The notes: a model not told the origin generated them from the letters alone. 64,000 nt of DNA from Pseudogemmatithrix spongiicola (GCF_030623445.1 NZ_CP130613.1:1-64000); one strand, 5' to 3'. Positions 18,710 to 28,003 are shown, numbered from the stretch's first letter. Made by a program: numbers and translations.

Positions 18710-18764
18710 CAATTTAGATAGTTCCAGTAATCAAATGTTCACAACCCACAATTTCTGTGGATAT
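18643..18764. promoter_or_regulatory. DnaA-box pair in an AT-rich stretch
   Basis: TGTGGATAA at 18643-18651 is a perfect DnaA box (reverse complement TTATCCACA). TGTGGATAT at 18756-18764 matches 8 of 9. The DNA between is unusually AT-rich for this window, and the second box pairs with CCCACAATT to form CCACA-N5-TGTGG. The region holds the start and promoter of the BMP lipoprotein gene. It may be a DnaA-regulated promoter or a secondary DnaA-binding locus near parABS. Confidence 0.45.
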
Positions 18765-18822
18765 CGTGTGTCTGGTGACCGAGACAGGGTGCCGATGGTG
18801 GCGCGCTACTGCCGACTTCCAG

Positions 18823-19248
18823 CTAACGCGCGACGCGCGCCTCGCGACCGTCCGCACTGCGTCCCACCAGTGCGAGCTCGGTCATCTTCACCGTGCCGTT
18901 GATGCGCGCGCCCTCCATCACGACAATTGACTTTGTCACGATGTCGCCGTTGACCACCGCCGTGGGCTGCAACTCAAGCCGATCGGCCGCCGAGACGTTT
19001 CCGTCCACGAGGCCACCGACCACGATCTCGTGCGCGCTGACGTCGCCGCGGATCGCGCCGTCCTTGGCCAGCATCACCTGGCGCGCCTGCCGCACGCTGC
19101 CGTCGATCTGGCCCTCGACCTTCAGCACGCCCGCGCAGGAAATGTCGCCGCTCACCGTGGTTCCTGCGGAGACGATGGAAAGCGTGGTTTCACCGCCCGC
19201 CCGCGGAGCGCTGCGTCCGGTATTCTCGTCCTTCGAAAAGATTGCCAT
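18823..19248 (-). CDS. Bactofilin (polymer-forming cytoskeletal protein)
   Basis: A 141-residue bactofilin. It has short variable ends around a right-handed beta-helix core of repeated hydrophobic/Gly steps (TTVSGDISCAGVLKVEGQID, then VVGGLVDGNVSAADRLELQ). Bactofilins self-assemble into filaments without nucleotide and place cell-wall enzymes or ParABS components. I chose ATG 19248 (MAIFSKDENTGRSAP), a normal bactofilin N-terminus. It lies downstream of parA-parB and a membrane coiled-coil gene on the same strand, a context known from Myxococcus, where bactofilins help position ParABS. Confidence 0.93.
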   Translation of the reverse strand: MAIFSKDENTGRSAPRAGGETTLSIVSAGTTVSGDISCAGVLKVEGQIDGSVRQARQVMLAKDGAIRGDVSAHEIVVGGLVDGNVSAADRLELQPTAVVNGDIVTKSIVVMEGARINGTVKMTELALVGRSADGREARVAR

Positions 19249-19282
19249 GTGCTCGTTCGCTCGGATGCGACACCGGGGCGCG

Positions 19283-19737
19283 TCAGCGCCCCCCGATGCC
19301 AGGTGGGGTGCGGGGGACGGCTGCGGCCGTATCACGGGCCGCCGCGAGGGCCTGCTGCGCCGTCGCCGCGCTCAGCATGCGCTGTACCTGCTCGTAGCGG
19401 GCCTGCAGTTCCGTCAGGGTCGCCGAGAGCGTGTCGATGCGCTCGGCCTCCGCGCGAAGGCGCGCGATTTCTTGTGTCATGAGCGGCACCCGCGCCGCTT
19501 GTGCTGCCATCCAACTCCACGAGACGGCGGCGATGGCGAGCAGTAGCAGCGTCACGCGCGAGGTGGCGAATGCCAGCGCACGCACCTGCCACGGCTTGAT
19601 CACGTAGTGCCGGTGTGCGAGCCCGGACTCGCGGTGCAGATGCACGTATAGCGCCCCGCCCTCCGCATCGAGGATGTGGCCGTGCGCATCGCGCGCGCCG
19701 GTCGCCTTCACCTGCCGTGGCGTGGGCCGTGCGGGCA

Positions 19738-19738
<1 letters not shown>
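19283..19738 (-). CDS. Membrane-anchored coiled-coil protein, LytM-like N-terminus without a peptidase
   Basis: A 151-residue protein with three parts: a cytoplasmic N-terminus (1-58), one membrane helix (about 60-78, VTLLLLAIAAVSWSWMAAQA) and a periplasmic coiled coil (about 85-130, LMTQEIARLRAEAERIDTLS). This matches the N-terminal half of M23/LytM peptidases that usually accompany bactofilins, but the protein stops before any catalytic HxxxD/HxH domain. It sits between parB (ends touch at 19738) and bactofilin. It may serve as the membrane anchor linking bactofilin to the envelope; that is inference. Confidence 0.75.
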
Positions 19739-20712
<974 letters not shown>

Positions 20713-20724
20713 AACTGCTTTACT

Positions 20725-20787
20725 TACAACAACTTATAAATCAATAACGCGCGAAAATCGCACAAGTTGTTGCAGTACAACGACTTA
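20725..20787. repeat. Three copies of CAACNACTT between parA and parB
   Basis: TACAACAACTTA (20725-20736) and TACAACGACTTA (20776-20787) are direct repeats with one mismatch. AAGTTGTTG (20764-20772) is an inverted copy that forms a near-palindrome with the second repeat around a 5-base centre. The block fills the AT-rich spacer that must contain the parB promoter or leader, and its last copy covers the parA stop codon. The likely role is an operator; the binding protein is unknown. Confidence 0.45.
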
Positions 20788-21552
20788 GGAATTTCGTTCG
20801 ATCAGTTCCTTGGCAACACCCATGTATGCCTGTGCGCCAACACTCGCCACATCATAGAGAATGATAGGCTTCCCGAACGACGGAGCTTCCGCGAGTCGGA
20901 CATTTCGCGGAATAACGGCATCGAACACCTTGGCGCCGAAGTATTCGCGCGCATCGGCCGCGACCTGGCGCGACAGGTTCAGGCGCGCGTCGTACATCGT
21001 CAGCAGCACGCCGTCGATCCCGAGCGACGGATTCACGCCCTGCTGCACCAAGTGCACGGTATTCAGGAGCTGCGACAAGCCCTCGAGGGCGTAGTACTCA
21101 CACTGCAGTGGGATGAGCAGGGAATCCGCAGCCGCCAGCATGTTGATCGTGATCAAGCCGAGTGATGGCGGGCAATCGATCAAGATGAAATCATAGGATT
21201 CGCGCACCCGCTCCAGGGCGCGGCGCATTGCGAGCTCGCGCTCGTCCTCGTTCACCAGTTCGATTTCGGCCCCTGCGAGATCGGGCGTCGCGGGAAGCAC
21301 ATCGAGGTGCTTGAACTGCACGCCGCGGCGGATGGCCTCGCTGACCCGGGTGGGATCCAAGAGAGCATCGTAGACGGTCTCCTCGAAGCTGTCCCGTGAG
21401 AGCCCGATACCGCTCGTGGCGTTCCCTTGGGGGTCTCCATCGACGAGCAGCGTGCGCTGCTCCGCCGCTGCGAGCGAGGCGGCCAAGTTCACGGCGGTCG
21501 TCGTCTTTCCGACGCCGCCCTTCTGGTTTGCGATTGCGATGATTCTGGCCAC
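20785..21552 (-). CDS. parA: Chromosome-partitioning ATPase ParA
   Basis: A 255-residue Soj/ParA ATPase that drives segregation of ParB-parS complexes on the nucleoid. The deviant Walker A KGGVGKTTT lies at residues 11-19, with LLVDGDPQGNATSG and FILIDCPPSLGL following. I chose GTG 21552 (VARIIAIANQKGGVG) because it places the P-loop at the normal distance from the N-terminus. It is followed by parB 72 bases downstream on the same strand. Confidence 0.97.
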   Translation of the reverse strand: MARIIAIANQKGGVGKTTTAVNLAASLAAAEQRTLLVDGDPQGNATSGIGLSRDSFEETVYDALLDPTRVSEAIRRGVQFKHLDVLPATPDLAGAEIELVNEDERELAMRRALERVRESYDFILIDCPPSLGLITINMLAAADSLLIPLQCEYYALEGLSQLLNTVHLVQQGVNPSLGIDGVLLTMYDARLNLSRQVAADAREYFGAKVFDAVIPRNVRLAEAPSFGKPIILYDVASVGAQAYMGVAKELIERNS

Positions 21553-21561
21553 GTGTCTGCG

Positions 21562-21606
21562 AAAAAGAAGCGGGGGGTGTGTCGGCGAATATACCGACGC
21601 ACCCCC
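21562..21606 (-). terminator. Intrinsic terminator upstream of parA
   Basis: On the minus strand a 13-bp stem (GGGGGTGCGTCGG at 21606-21594 with CCGACACACCCCC at 21585-21573, one T-G pair) encloses the loop TATATTCG. It is followed by GCTTCTTTTT. It would end transcripts from the SIMPL-mnmG side. The AT-rich loop TATATT could also be the -10 box of parA. Confidence 0.65.
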
Positions 21607-21623
21607 GCAGTAACTAGTCACAG

Positions 21624-21639
21624 TGTTTCACGTGGAACA
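21624..21639. promoter_or_regulatory. parS: parS centromere site 1
   Basis: TGTTTCACGTGGAACA; its reverse complement TGTTCCACGTGAAACA matches the bacterial parS consensus TGTTNCACGTGAAACA at all 16 positions. It is the ParB loading site, directly upstream of parA. Confidence 0.93.
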
Positions 21640-21661
21640 TTCCCACACGCTTCAGTGGGTA

Positions 21662-21677
21662 TGTTCCACGTGAAACC
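21662..21677. promoter_or_regulatory. parS: parS centromere site 2, inverted relative to site 1
   Basis: TGTTCCACGTGAAACC matches 15 of 16 consensus positions. It forms with site 1 a long inverted repeat: 16-bp perfect arms extended inward by CCCAC/GTGGG around an 8-base loop (ACGCTTCA). Its last base is the first base of the SIMPL-gene stop codon (minus strand). Confidence 0.9.
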
Positions 21678-22435
21678 TATGGAAAGATGGCGACTCGCAG
21701 CTGTACGGAAGCCTCGATTGTGATCAAGCCTGCTTCGATGGGCGTCGGGGCCGCGTCTGCGGCAGCACGCATCATCACAACCGGCCGCGCAAACTCCGGC
21801 GCTCCGGGGCTGCCGCCGCTCGACATCTCGAGAATCCGGCCCACACGCACTCCGGCAGCCCGCGCCATGACCTGAGCGTCCGCTAGTGCCTTCCGCACGG
21901 CCGCATCGAGGGCCTCACGCCGCGCCGAATCCGGATTGGCGAGGGTGAAATGCGGACCAGAAATCTGTGTCGCTCCCTGGCCGAGCGCCGCATCGAGGAC
22001 CGGCCCGATCTTCGTAAGATCGCTGAGCGTCACCTGAATCTCATTCCGCGCCACGTAGCCCGTGAGCGTCGGGCGCCCGCCCTCCCGCGGGTACTGGAAC
22101 TCGGGACTCACCTGGACACTGCGCGTTTGCACCTGCGCGCCCGTGACACCGAGCCTGCGAAGCGCATCCAAGACGGACGATTGGATCCGTGCATTGTCGC
22201 TCGCTGCCTGAGCGGCCGTCCGTGCGCGACTCTCCACGGCGACTCCCATCTCGGCGCGATCCGGGGCAATCGAGACGCTCGCCTGCCCCGAGACGGTCAG
22301 TGAGGGAATGACCTCCGCCTCCGCCCGCTGCGACGCGGTCTGCGCCTGAGTGGACGCCGGCCACAGGGCAACTACGGCGACAACGGCGAAGAGCGCGGCG
22401 TTCACGCGCGTCGCGCGGAGGATGCTGCTGCACAT
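21677..22435 (-). CDS. SIMPL-domain (DUF541) exported protein
   Basis: A 252-residue protein with a cleavable signal peptide (AALFAVVAVVALWPASTQA) and a SIMPL/YggE domain (LTVSGQASVSIAPDRAEMGV, then AVRKALADAQVMARAAGVRV). Family members are periplasmic and linked to oxidative or membrane stress, but their biochemical role is unknown. ATG 22435 has GAGG six bases upstream. It occupies the place between mnmG and parA where rsmG is found in many bacteria. Confidence 0.9.
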   Translation of the reverse strand: MCSSILRATRVNAALFAVVAVVALWPASTQAQTASQRAEAEVIPSLTVSGQASVSIAPDRAEMGVAVESRARTAAQAASDNARIQSSVLDALRRLGVTGAQVQTRSVQVSPEFQYPREGGRPTLTGYVARNEIQVTLSDLTKIGPVLDAALGQGATQISGPHFTLANPDSARREALDAAVRKALADAQVMARAAGVRVGRILEMSSGGSPGAPEFARPVVMMRAAADAAPTPIEAGLITIEASVQLRVAIFP

Positions 22436-22628
22436 CTGGACCTCACGAGTAAATAGTTTCACAACGATACTAAAATTAGCTGCGCCGCGTCGCCGCTCGA
22501 GCGTGCGATGAAGCCGCCAGCGGGCGCCGCCTAGAGATACCCCGGACGCTCTTCCATGTCCCGCACGAACGGTGTCCGCCCTACCGCCACAAAAAAGCCG
22601 CCGCCGTGCGCCCGATGCGCGCCGCGCG

Positions 22629-24527
22629 TCACCACCGGCCAAGTTCAAAGGCGAGGTTCTGGAGGTCTGCGGGACTGACGCCTGGCACGCTCGCGGCCTC
22701 GGCCAGCGTCGCCGGACGTCGGGCGGCCAGCTTCTGCCGAGCCTCGACGCTCACGTTGATGAGGCGATCGTAGGCTAGGTCCGCCGGGAGCGCGAGCGAG
22801 GCCAGCCGCTGCAGCCGCGCCGCCGCCGTCCGTTCGCGCTCGAGATAGCCCGCGTACTTGATCTCCAGGTCGGCGGTCGTGACGGCGTCCGGACCCAACG
22901 TCACGCCGACGCCCGCCGCGGCAAATAAGTCGCGAAGTGCTACTTTCTGACGCTTCGCGACGTCAATCAGCGGAACGGCCTGCGTGAGCGTCGACTCGCC
23001 GCAGGCAACCAGCACCGCCTCGGCCGCCTGCGGGGTGAGGCTGGTGCGCGCGGCCAGTACGCGGGCCTCGCGCTCGTCCTCGAGCCGACGCTCCGCCAGC
23101 CGGCGTTCCGCGTCCGTGTACAGGCCCAGCGCGTCGCCGATGGCATACAGGCGCGGGATGGCGTTGTCCTGCCGCACGGTCAACCGGAACTCCGATCGTG
23201 AGGTGAACAGGCGGTAGGGCTCATCCACGCCGCGCGAGACCAGGTCGTCTACCAAGACGCCGATGTACGACGTGTCGCGCCCAAGCGTCACCGGCGCGTG
23301 GTCCAGCGCCGCGGCGGCGGCGTTGAGGCCGGCCACCACGCCCTGCCCGCCCGCTTCCTCATAGCCGGTGGTGCCGTTGATCTGCCCGGCCAGGAAGACA
23401 CCCGGCAGCGCCCGCAGTTCCAGCGACGGCCACAACTGCGTCGGTGGCACATAGTCGTACTCGATCGCGTAACCCGGCCGCGTCATCACCGCCTGCTCCA
23501 AGCCCGGGACCGCGTGGAGCAACTCCAGTTGGGCGTCGACCGGCAGCGACGTCGACAGGCCGTTGACGTACATCTCCTGCGTGTCGTGGCCCTCCGGCTC
23601 GAGGTACAGCTGATGGCGCTCCGCATCGGGGAAGCGCACGATCTTGTCCTCGATGCTCGGGCAATAGCGCGGCCCCCGGGTGCCGATGGCGCCGCCGTAC
23701 ATCGCGGACTCCTCGAGCCGCCGCTGCACCACGTCCTTTGCCGGCTGCTCGACGTACGTGATGAAGCAGGGCAGCTGCTCCGGATGGCGCGTGCGGCCGC
23801 TCGCGCGACGCGGCGTGTCCCAGAAGGCCGACCAGGAGAAGTCGAAGCGCTCGATCTCGCTGTCCTGCCGTTCGAGCCGCCCGAGGTCCACGCTGCGGCC
23901 GTCAATGCGCGGTGGCGTTCCCGTCTTGAAGCGACCGGTCTCGAGACCCAGCTCCCCGAACTGTTCGGCGAGCGTCACCGTCGCCGCCTCGCCGGCGCGG
24001 CCACCGCTCACGCTCGTGCCGGTGCCGATGTGAATGCGTCCGCGCAGGAACGTGCCGGTGGTGATCACGACGGCACGCGCACGGATCTCCCGTCCATCGG
24101 TCGTCAACACGCCCGTGAGACGACCGTTGCTGCCGAACAACAGGCGCTCCGCCGTGCCCTGGACCGTCGTCAGCAGCGGCTGACGCTCGAGCAGGCTGCG
24201 CACCGCCCGACGATACAGTCCACGATCGGCCTGCGCGCGCGGCGCCCACACCGCCGGCCCCTTGCCGCGGTTCAGCATGCGGAACTGCAGCGTTGCGAGA
24301 TCCGTCGCGCGGCCCATCACGCCACCCAGCGCGTCGATCTCGCGGATGACCGTGCCCTTGGCGATGCCCCCCATGGCGGGATTGCACGAAAGCTGGCCGA
24401 TGGTCTCGAGCGACGTCGTCAGCAGCGCGGTGCGCGCACCACGCCGTGCGGCGGCCACGGCGGCTTCGGTACCGGCGTGGCCGCCGCCAATCACGCAAAC
24501 GTCTACGTCGTGCGCAGGTCGGGCCAT
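22629..24527 (-). CDS. mnmG: tRNA uridine-34 carboxymethylaminomethyl modification enzyme MnmG
   Basis: A 632-residue FAD enzyme that, with MnmE, installs the cmnm5 group on U34 of certain tRNAs. It has the N-terminal dinucleotide fold VCVIGGGHAGTEAA and the conserved CNPAMGGIAKGT block. The flavin-binding G-E-A-G-G-Q region (YEEAGGQGVVAGLNAA) and the C-terminal helical domain that contacts MnmE are also present. Neither rsmG nor mnmE is adjacent. Confidence 0.97.
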   Translation of the reverse strand: MARPAHDVDVCVIGGGHAGTEAAVAAARRGARTALLTTSLETIGQLSCNPAMGGIAKGTVIREIDALGGVMGRATDLATLQFRMLNRGKGPAVWAPRAQADRGLYRRAVRSLLERQPLLTTVQGTAERLLFGSNGRLTGVLTTDGREIRARAVVITTGTFLRGRIHIGTGTSVSGGRAGEAATVTLAEQFGELGLETGRFKTGTPPRIDGRSVDLGRLERQDSEIERFDFSWSAFWDTPRRASGRTRHPEQLPCFITYVEQPAKDVVQRRLEESAMYGGAIGTRGPRYCPSIEDKIVRFPDAERHQLYLEPEGHDTQEMYVNGLSTSLPVDAQLELLHAVPGLEQAVMTRPGYAIEYDYVPPTQLWPSLELRALPGVFLAGQINGTTGYEEAGGQGVVAGLNAAAAALDHAPVTLGRDTSYIGVLVDDLVSRGVDEPYRLFTSRSEFRLTVRQDNAIPRLYAIGDALGLYTDAERRLAERRLEDEREARVLAARTSLTPQAAEAVLVACGESTLTQAVPLIDVAKRQKVALRDLFAAAGVGVTLGPDAVTTADLEIKYAGYLERERTAAARLQRLASLALPADLAYDRLINVSVEARQKLAARRPATLAEAASVPGVSPADLQNLAFELGRW

Positions 24528-24573
24528 TCCCCTAATCTACAGGAGCCGCCAGACCCATCACCACGCACCGCCG

Positions 24574-24864
24574 ATGCCGATTCCCCTCTCCGCCAACGCG
24601 TCCACCCTCCTCTTCCAGAAGGCCGCCTTCGAGCGCGCCGGCCTGACGCGCGCCACCATCGATGCGTGGCTGACGCTGACGCCCGAGGAGTTTCGCGTGG
24701 AGGGCGAACTCATCGCCGTCGGGCCGGTGTTCGATGCCGAAGCGCTCCAGGCCCTCGTCTCCGCATTGGAAGACAAGGGTCTGGTGTACTACGACGACTT
24801 CTTTGAGATGAGCGGCAGCTGGCCCGATTGGGTCAGCTTGCACGCCATGGCCGCGCGGCGCTGA
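24574..24864 (+). CDS. Small soluble protein, function unknown
   Basis: A 96-residue acidic protein (MPIPLSANASTLLFQKAAFE, ending WPDWVSLHAMAARR) with no membrane segment or motif I recognise. The ATG at 24574 fits the frame and composition. It diverges from mnmG and is convergent with the dienelactone hydrolase gene (3 bases apart). Confidence 0.6.
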   Translation: MPIPLSANASTLLFQKAAFERAGLTRATIDAWLTLTPEEFRVEGELIAVGPVFDAEALQALVSALEDKGLVYYDDFFEMSGSWPDWVSLHAMAARR

Positions 24865-24867
24865 CCA

Positions 24868-25713
24868 TCAGTTGAGATGGCGCCGGAACCAGCGCAGCGT
24901 CTCCGGCCACGCTCGACGCGCCGCCTCGAGATTGGCCGGCCGCTGGTCTTGCGCCCGCAGGAAGCCGTGGCCGGCGCCGGCGTAGATGTGCTGCTCGAAG
25001 GTCCCGCCGATTGCCTTGATCGTTGAGTCCGCGCGGCCGATCGTCGCATTCACGCGCTGATCGTCTTCGCCGTAGAGGCCGAGCACCGGGATGCGGACCT
25101 TTGCGATGTCCTCGGCGGACGGCGACGAGCCGTAGTACACCACCGCGGCCTTGAGGCCCGGCGCGTTGAAGACGGCGTGATTGAACGACGCCGAACCGCC
25201 CCAGCAGTAGCCCACCACGCCGTACACCTTCTTCGCGGCCGGCAGGTTCATGCCATACTGCCCGACGGCCGCGACCATCGCGTTCATCTTGTCGGGCGTG
25301 ACGCGCTGGATCATCGCGCGCGCGTCAGCGGCGGCCATGGAGTCCGTGGTGGCGCCTCCGCGCTCGATCGACAGCAGGTCCGGCGCGATGGCGATGAAAC
25401 CATCGGCGGCGAGCTGATCCGCCACGCCGCGCACCCAGCTCGAAAGTCCGAAGATCTCGTGGATGACCACGACGACCGGCGCGTTGTCACGGCGCTCGGG
25501 ATACACGACCCATGCCGCAATCGAGTCGCGCGAGCCGGGAGCGGCAGGAATCATCGCCCACTCGGCGTGCCGAGGGCTGTTCTGCAGGCGTGCGGCGACG
25601 TCGGCCGCACCGGCGGGAATCGCGGTGCCCTGCGATTCGGCAGATACCGACTCCACGGAACAGGCGCCCACCGTGAGCGCGAGGGGCAGCAGGGCTAAGG
25701 CTACGAAGCGCAT
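24868..25713 (-). CDS. Dienelactone hydrolase family lipoprotein
   Basis: A 281-residue alpha/beta hydrolase with a Cys nucleophile in VVGYCWGGSASF, an Asp in LYGEDDQRV and a His in AGAGHGFL, the Cys-Asp-His triad of the DLH family. Unlike cytoplasmic DLHs it begins with a signal peptide and lipobox (LALTVGAC, Cys then Ser), so it should act at the periplasmic face of a membrane. The substrate is unknown. Confidence 0.92.
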   Translation of the reverse strand: MRFVALALLPLALTVGACSVESVSAESQGTAIPAGAADVAARLQNSPRHAEWAMIPAAPGSRDSIAAWVVYPERRDNAPVVVVIHEIFGLSSWVRGVADQLAADGFIAIAPDLLSIERGGATTDSMAAADARAMIQRVTPDKMNAMVAAVGQYGMNLPAAKKVYGVVGYCWGGSASFNHAVFNAPGLKAAVVYYGSSPSAEDIAKVRIPVLGLYGEDDQRVNATIGRADSTIKAIGGTFEQHIYAGAGHGFLRAQDQRPANLEAARRAWPETLRWFRRHLN

Positions 25714-25803
25714 CGTGTACTCCAGGGAAGATCGCGAAACGGAATGCGGGAGATGGCCGCAGCCACCTCCCGCATGAACGTACAGTGTGCCCGGACCGTT
25801 CGC

Positions 25804-26994
25804 CTACGCGGGACGCGGCGCCAGTTCGGGGAAGGCCACCGCGCCCAGGCGCTCCGCCAACAGCTGCCGCGCCCGCGCGACGATCTCGTCCGTGGACGGC
25901 GAGTCGGCATACGCCTGCAGCAGGCGCTCGCGCAGCTCGGCGGCCGAGGGCAGCTGCGGCAAGTGCGGCAGGTGCGCCTGCAGCTCGTGCCACGCGTCCT
26001 CGCTGCGCGCCTGGCCCGCGGCGAGCCGCGCCCGAAGCTCGATGACCTTCGGGTGCGCATCGAACTGCTCGCGCGCGTGCTGCAGGGCATGGGCCGCGTC
26101 GGCACGCGTCGTCGCGAACTGCTCCGCGAGCTGGCGCGCCACGCGCTCCAGCACGGCCGTGCCCACCCGGCGCTCGTTCCGCACGACTTCACGCGGCGGT
26201 TCGCCGAGCTCCCACACGAGGCCGACCCACGACATGGCCTTGAGGGCGTAGTACGTCGGATCGACCTCGTACCAGCGGAACCCCTGGCGCGTCGAGCGCT
26301 GGTACGCGTGATGGTTGTTGTGCCAACCCTCGCCCAGCGTGATGACGGCCAGCCACCAATTGTTGCGCGAGGTGTCGCCGGTGACGTAGCGCTGCGAGCC
26401 ATGCACGTGCGCCAACGAGTTGATGAAGAAGGTGCCGTGGTAGAGCAGTACCGTGCTGCCGAAGAAGCCGATCAACAAGCCCGACCAGCCGTCGAGCAGG
26501 AAGCAGCCGACGGCGAGCAGGATCGCCGGCAGCAACTGGTGCCGGTCGAGGAAGCGGAGCTCCGGATACTTCGCCAGGTCCGGAACCTCGTCGAGGCGCG
26601 TGGAGCCATGCTTCTGGTCGAAGATCCAGAGCACGTGCGAGTACAGGAAGCCGCGGTGTAGCGGCGAATGCACGTCGTCTTCCTGGTCCGAATGCCGGTG
26701 ATGGTGCCGGTGCAGGGCCGCCCACCAGAGTACCGACTTCTGCGCCGAGCTCATGGCGAGCATCGTCAGCAGGAACTGCCCGACGCGCGACGTCTTGAAC
26801 GACCGGTGCGAGAAGTAGCGGTGATAGCCGGCCGTGACCCCGAACATGCGGACCACATACAGCAGAAGGGCCAAGACGATCGAGGTGGTCGTCACGCCGG
26901 TCCAGAACGCCGCGATCGGCGCCAGATGGACCACGATGAAGGCCACCGTGTTGGGATAGATGATGTCGTCGTGGAATTCGGCGGTCTGACTCAA
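25804..26994 (-). CDS. Acyl-CoA/acyl-lipid delta-9-type fatty acid desaturase
   Basis: A 396-residue membrane desaturase with all three di-iron histidine boxes: HRYFSH, HRHHH (in ALHRHHHRHSD) and HNNHH (EGWHNNHHAYQ). It introduces a double bond into saturated acyl chains for membrane fluidity. After the desaturase core (about 290 residues) there is a roughly 100-residue helical, charged C-terminal extension, longer than in many bacterial homologues and of unknown role. Confidence 0.94.
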   Translation of the reverse strand: MSQTAEFHDDIIYPNTVAFIVVHLAPIAAFWTGVTTTSIVLALLLYVVRMFGVTAGYHRYFSHRSFKTSRVGQFLLTMLAMSSAQKSVLWWAALHRHHHRHSDQEDDVHSPLHRGFLYSHVLWIFDQKHGSTRLDEVPDLAKYPELRFLDRHQLLPAILLAVGCFLLDGWSGLLIGFFGSTVLLYHGTFFINSLAHVHGSQRYVTGDTSRNNWWLAVITLGEGWHNNHHAYQRSTRQGFRWYEVDPTYYALKAMSWVGLVWELGEPPREVVRNERRVGTAVLERVARQLAEQFATTRADAAHALQHAREQFDAHPKVIELRARLAAGQARSEDAWHELQAHLPHLPQLPSAAELRERLLQAYADSPSTDEIVARARQLLAERLGAVAFPELAPRPA

Positions 26995-27031
26995 GTCGTG
27001 CTCAGGCAGGGGTATGCGTGAAAGCTAATCG

Positions 27032-28003
27032 TCACGCAAAACGGGCCATCCAATCGGCCACGTGCGCTTCCATATAGTAGTGCGGGGCGATCGGCGATCC
27101 GGCGATCCAGCCGACATGTCCGCCGGTCGGCGTGAAATCGACGTGCAGCGCCCGGTTCGTCCGCGCGTGCTGGCGGACTTCGTCAAGGACAGCTGACGGC
27201 AGGAATGGATCGTCGACGGCCGAAAAGAGAAGGGCCGGCGTGACGATGCGCGGCAGGAAGCCGAGCGAGCTGGAGCGCTGGTAATAGTCGTCCGCCCCGA
27301 GGAATCCGTGGACGGGTGCGGTAAAGACGTCGTCAAACTCCCAGAAACTCCGCGCGCGCAGGAGCCGGGCCCGATCCACGGGCAGCGTCGGATGCACGTC
27401 GAGGGCGGCGAGCGCCTTGCGGCGCAGGCTCTGCACGAAGTGCCGCACATACACCCTGGAAAAGCCGCGTTCGAGGTGGCGGGCGCCCTCGGCGAGGTCA
27501 AACGGCGTCGAGACGGCCGCGGCCGCGCGGAGCGTCGGCGGCGCGGTGTGTTCGCCGAGCCACTTGAGCAGCACGTTCGCGCCGAGGGACACGCCGACGG
27601 AGAGGAGGGGGGACTCGGGGTGCCGGTTCGCGAGGGCGTGAAGGAAGAACTGCGCATCCGAGGTTTCGCCGGAGTGATACATGCGCGGCGCGCGCGGGAT
27701 GCGGCCGTCGCAGCTCCGCCAGATGAGCATCGCGGCCCCCCAGCCTCGCCGCCGCGCTTGGTGCAGGAGGCCTTGGGCATAGGTGGAGCGGATGGTGCCC
27801 TCGAGGCCGTGGAAGATCGTGAGGATCGGCGCGGCGGCTGTCGGCGGATCGATGAGGGCCACGGAGACCTCGTCGCCGTCAGGCACGGCCCAGCGTTCGA
27901 TGCGGTCGTGCGCGGGCGGCACGCGGCGCACCAGTTTGCCGAATACCGTGGGCAGATGGGGACCCGGCAGCCACCAGGCCGGACGAAACGTTTGGTCGGA
28001 CAC
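27032..28003 (-). CDS. YheT-family alpha/beta hydrolase
   Basis: A 323-residue hydrolase of the YheT/AB-hydrolase-4 family (WWLPGPHLPTVFGKLVRR is its typical start). It has the oxyanion region FHGLEGTIRSTYA, nucleophile Ser in VGVSLGANVLLKWLGE, Asp in SAVDDPF and His in GGHVGW. I chose GTG 28003 because it gives the canonical family N-terminus. It diverges from the ArsC-like gene. Confidence 0.9.
   Translation of the reverse strand: MSDQTFRPAWWLPGPHLPTVFGKLVRRVPPAHDRIERWAVPDGDEVSVALIDPPTAAAPILTIFHGLEGTIRSTYAQGLLHQARRRGWGAAMLIWRSCDGRIPRAPRMYHSGETSDAQFFLHALANRHPESPLLSVGVSLGANVLLKWLGEHTAPPTLRAAAAVSTPFDLAEGARHLERGFSRVYVRHFVQSLRRKALAALDVHPTLPVDRARLLRARSFWEFDDVFTAPVHGFLGADDYYQRSSSLGFLPRIVTPALLFSAVDDPFLPSAVLDEVRQHARTNRALHVDFTPTGGHVGWIAGSPIAPHYYMEAHVADWMARFA

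Noticed and set aside
22591-22596. T-run downstream of mnmG (minus strand) as a terminator
   Set aside because: The preceding sequence is G-rich and offers no convincing complementary stem.
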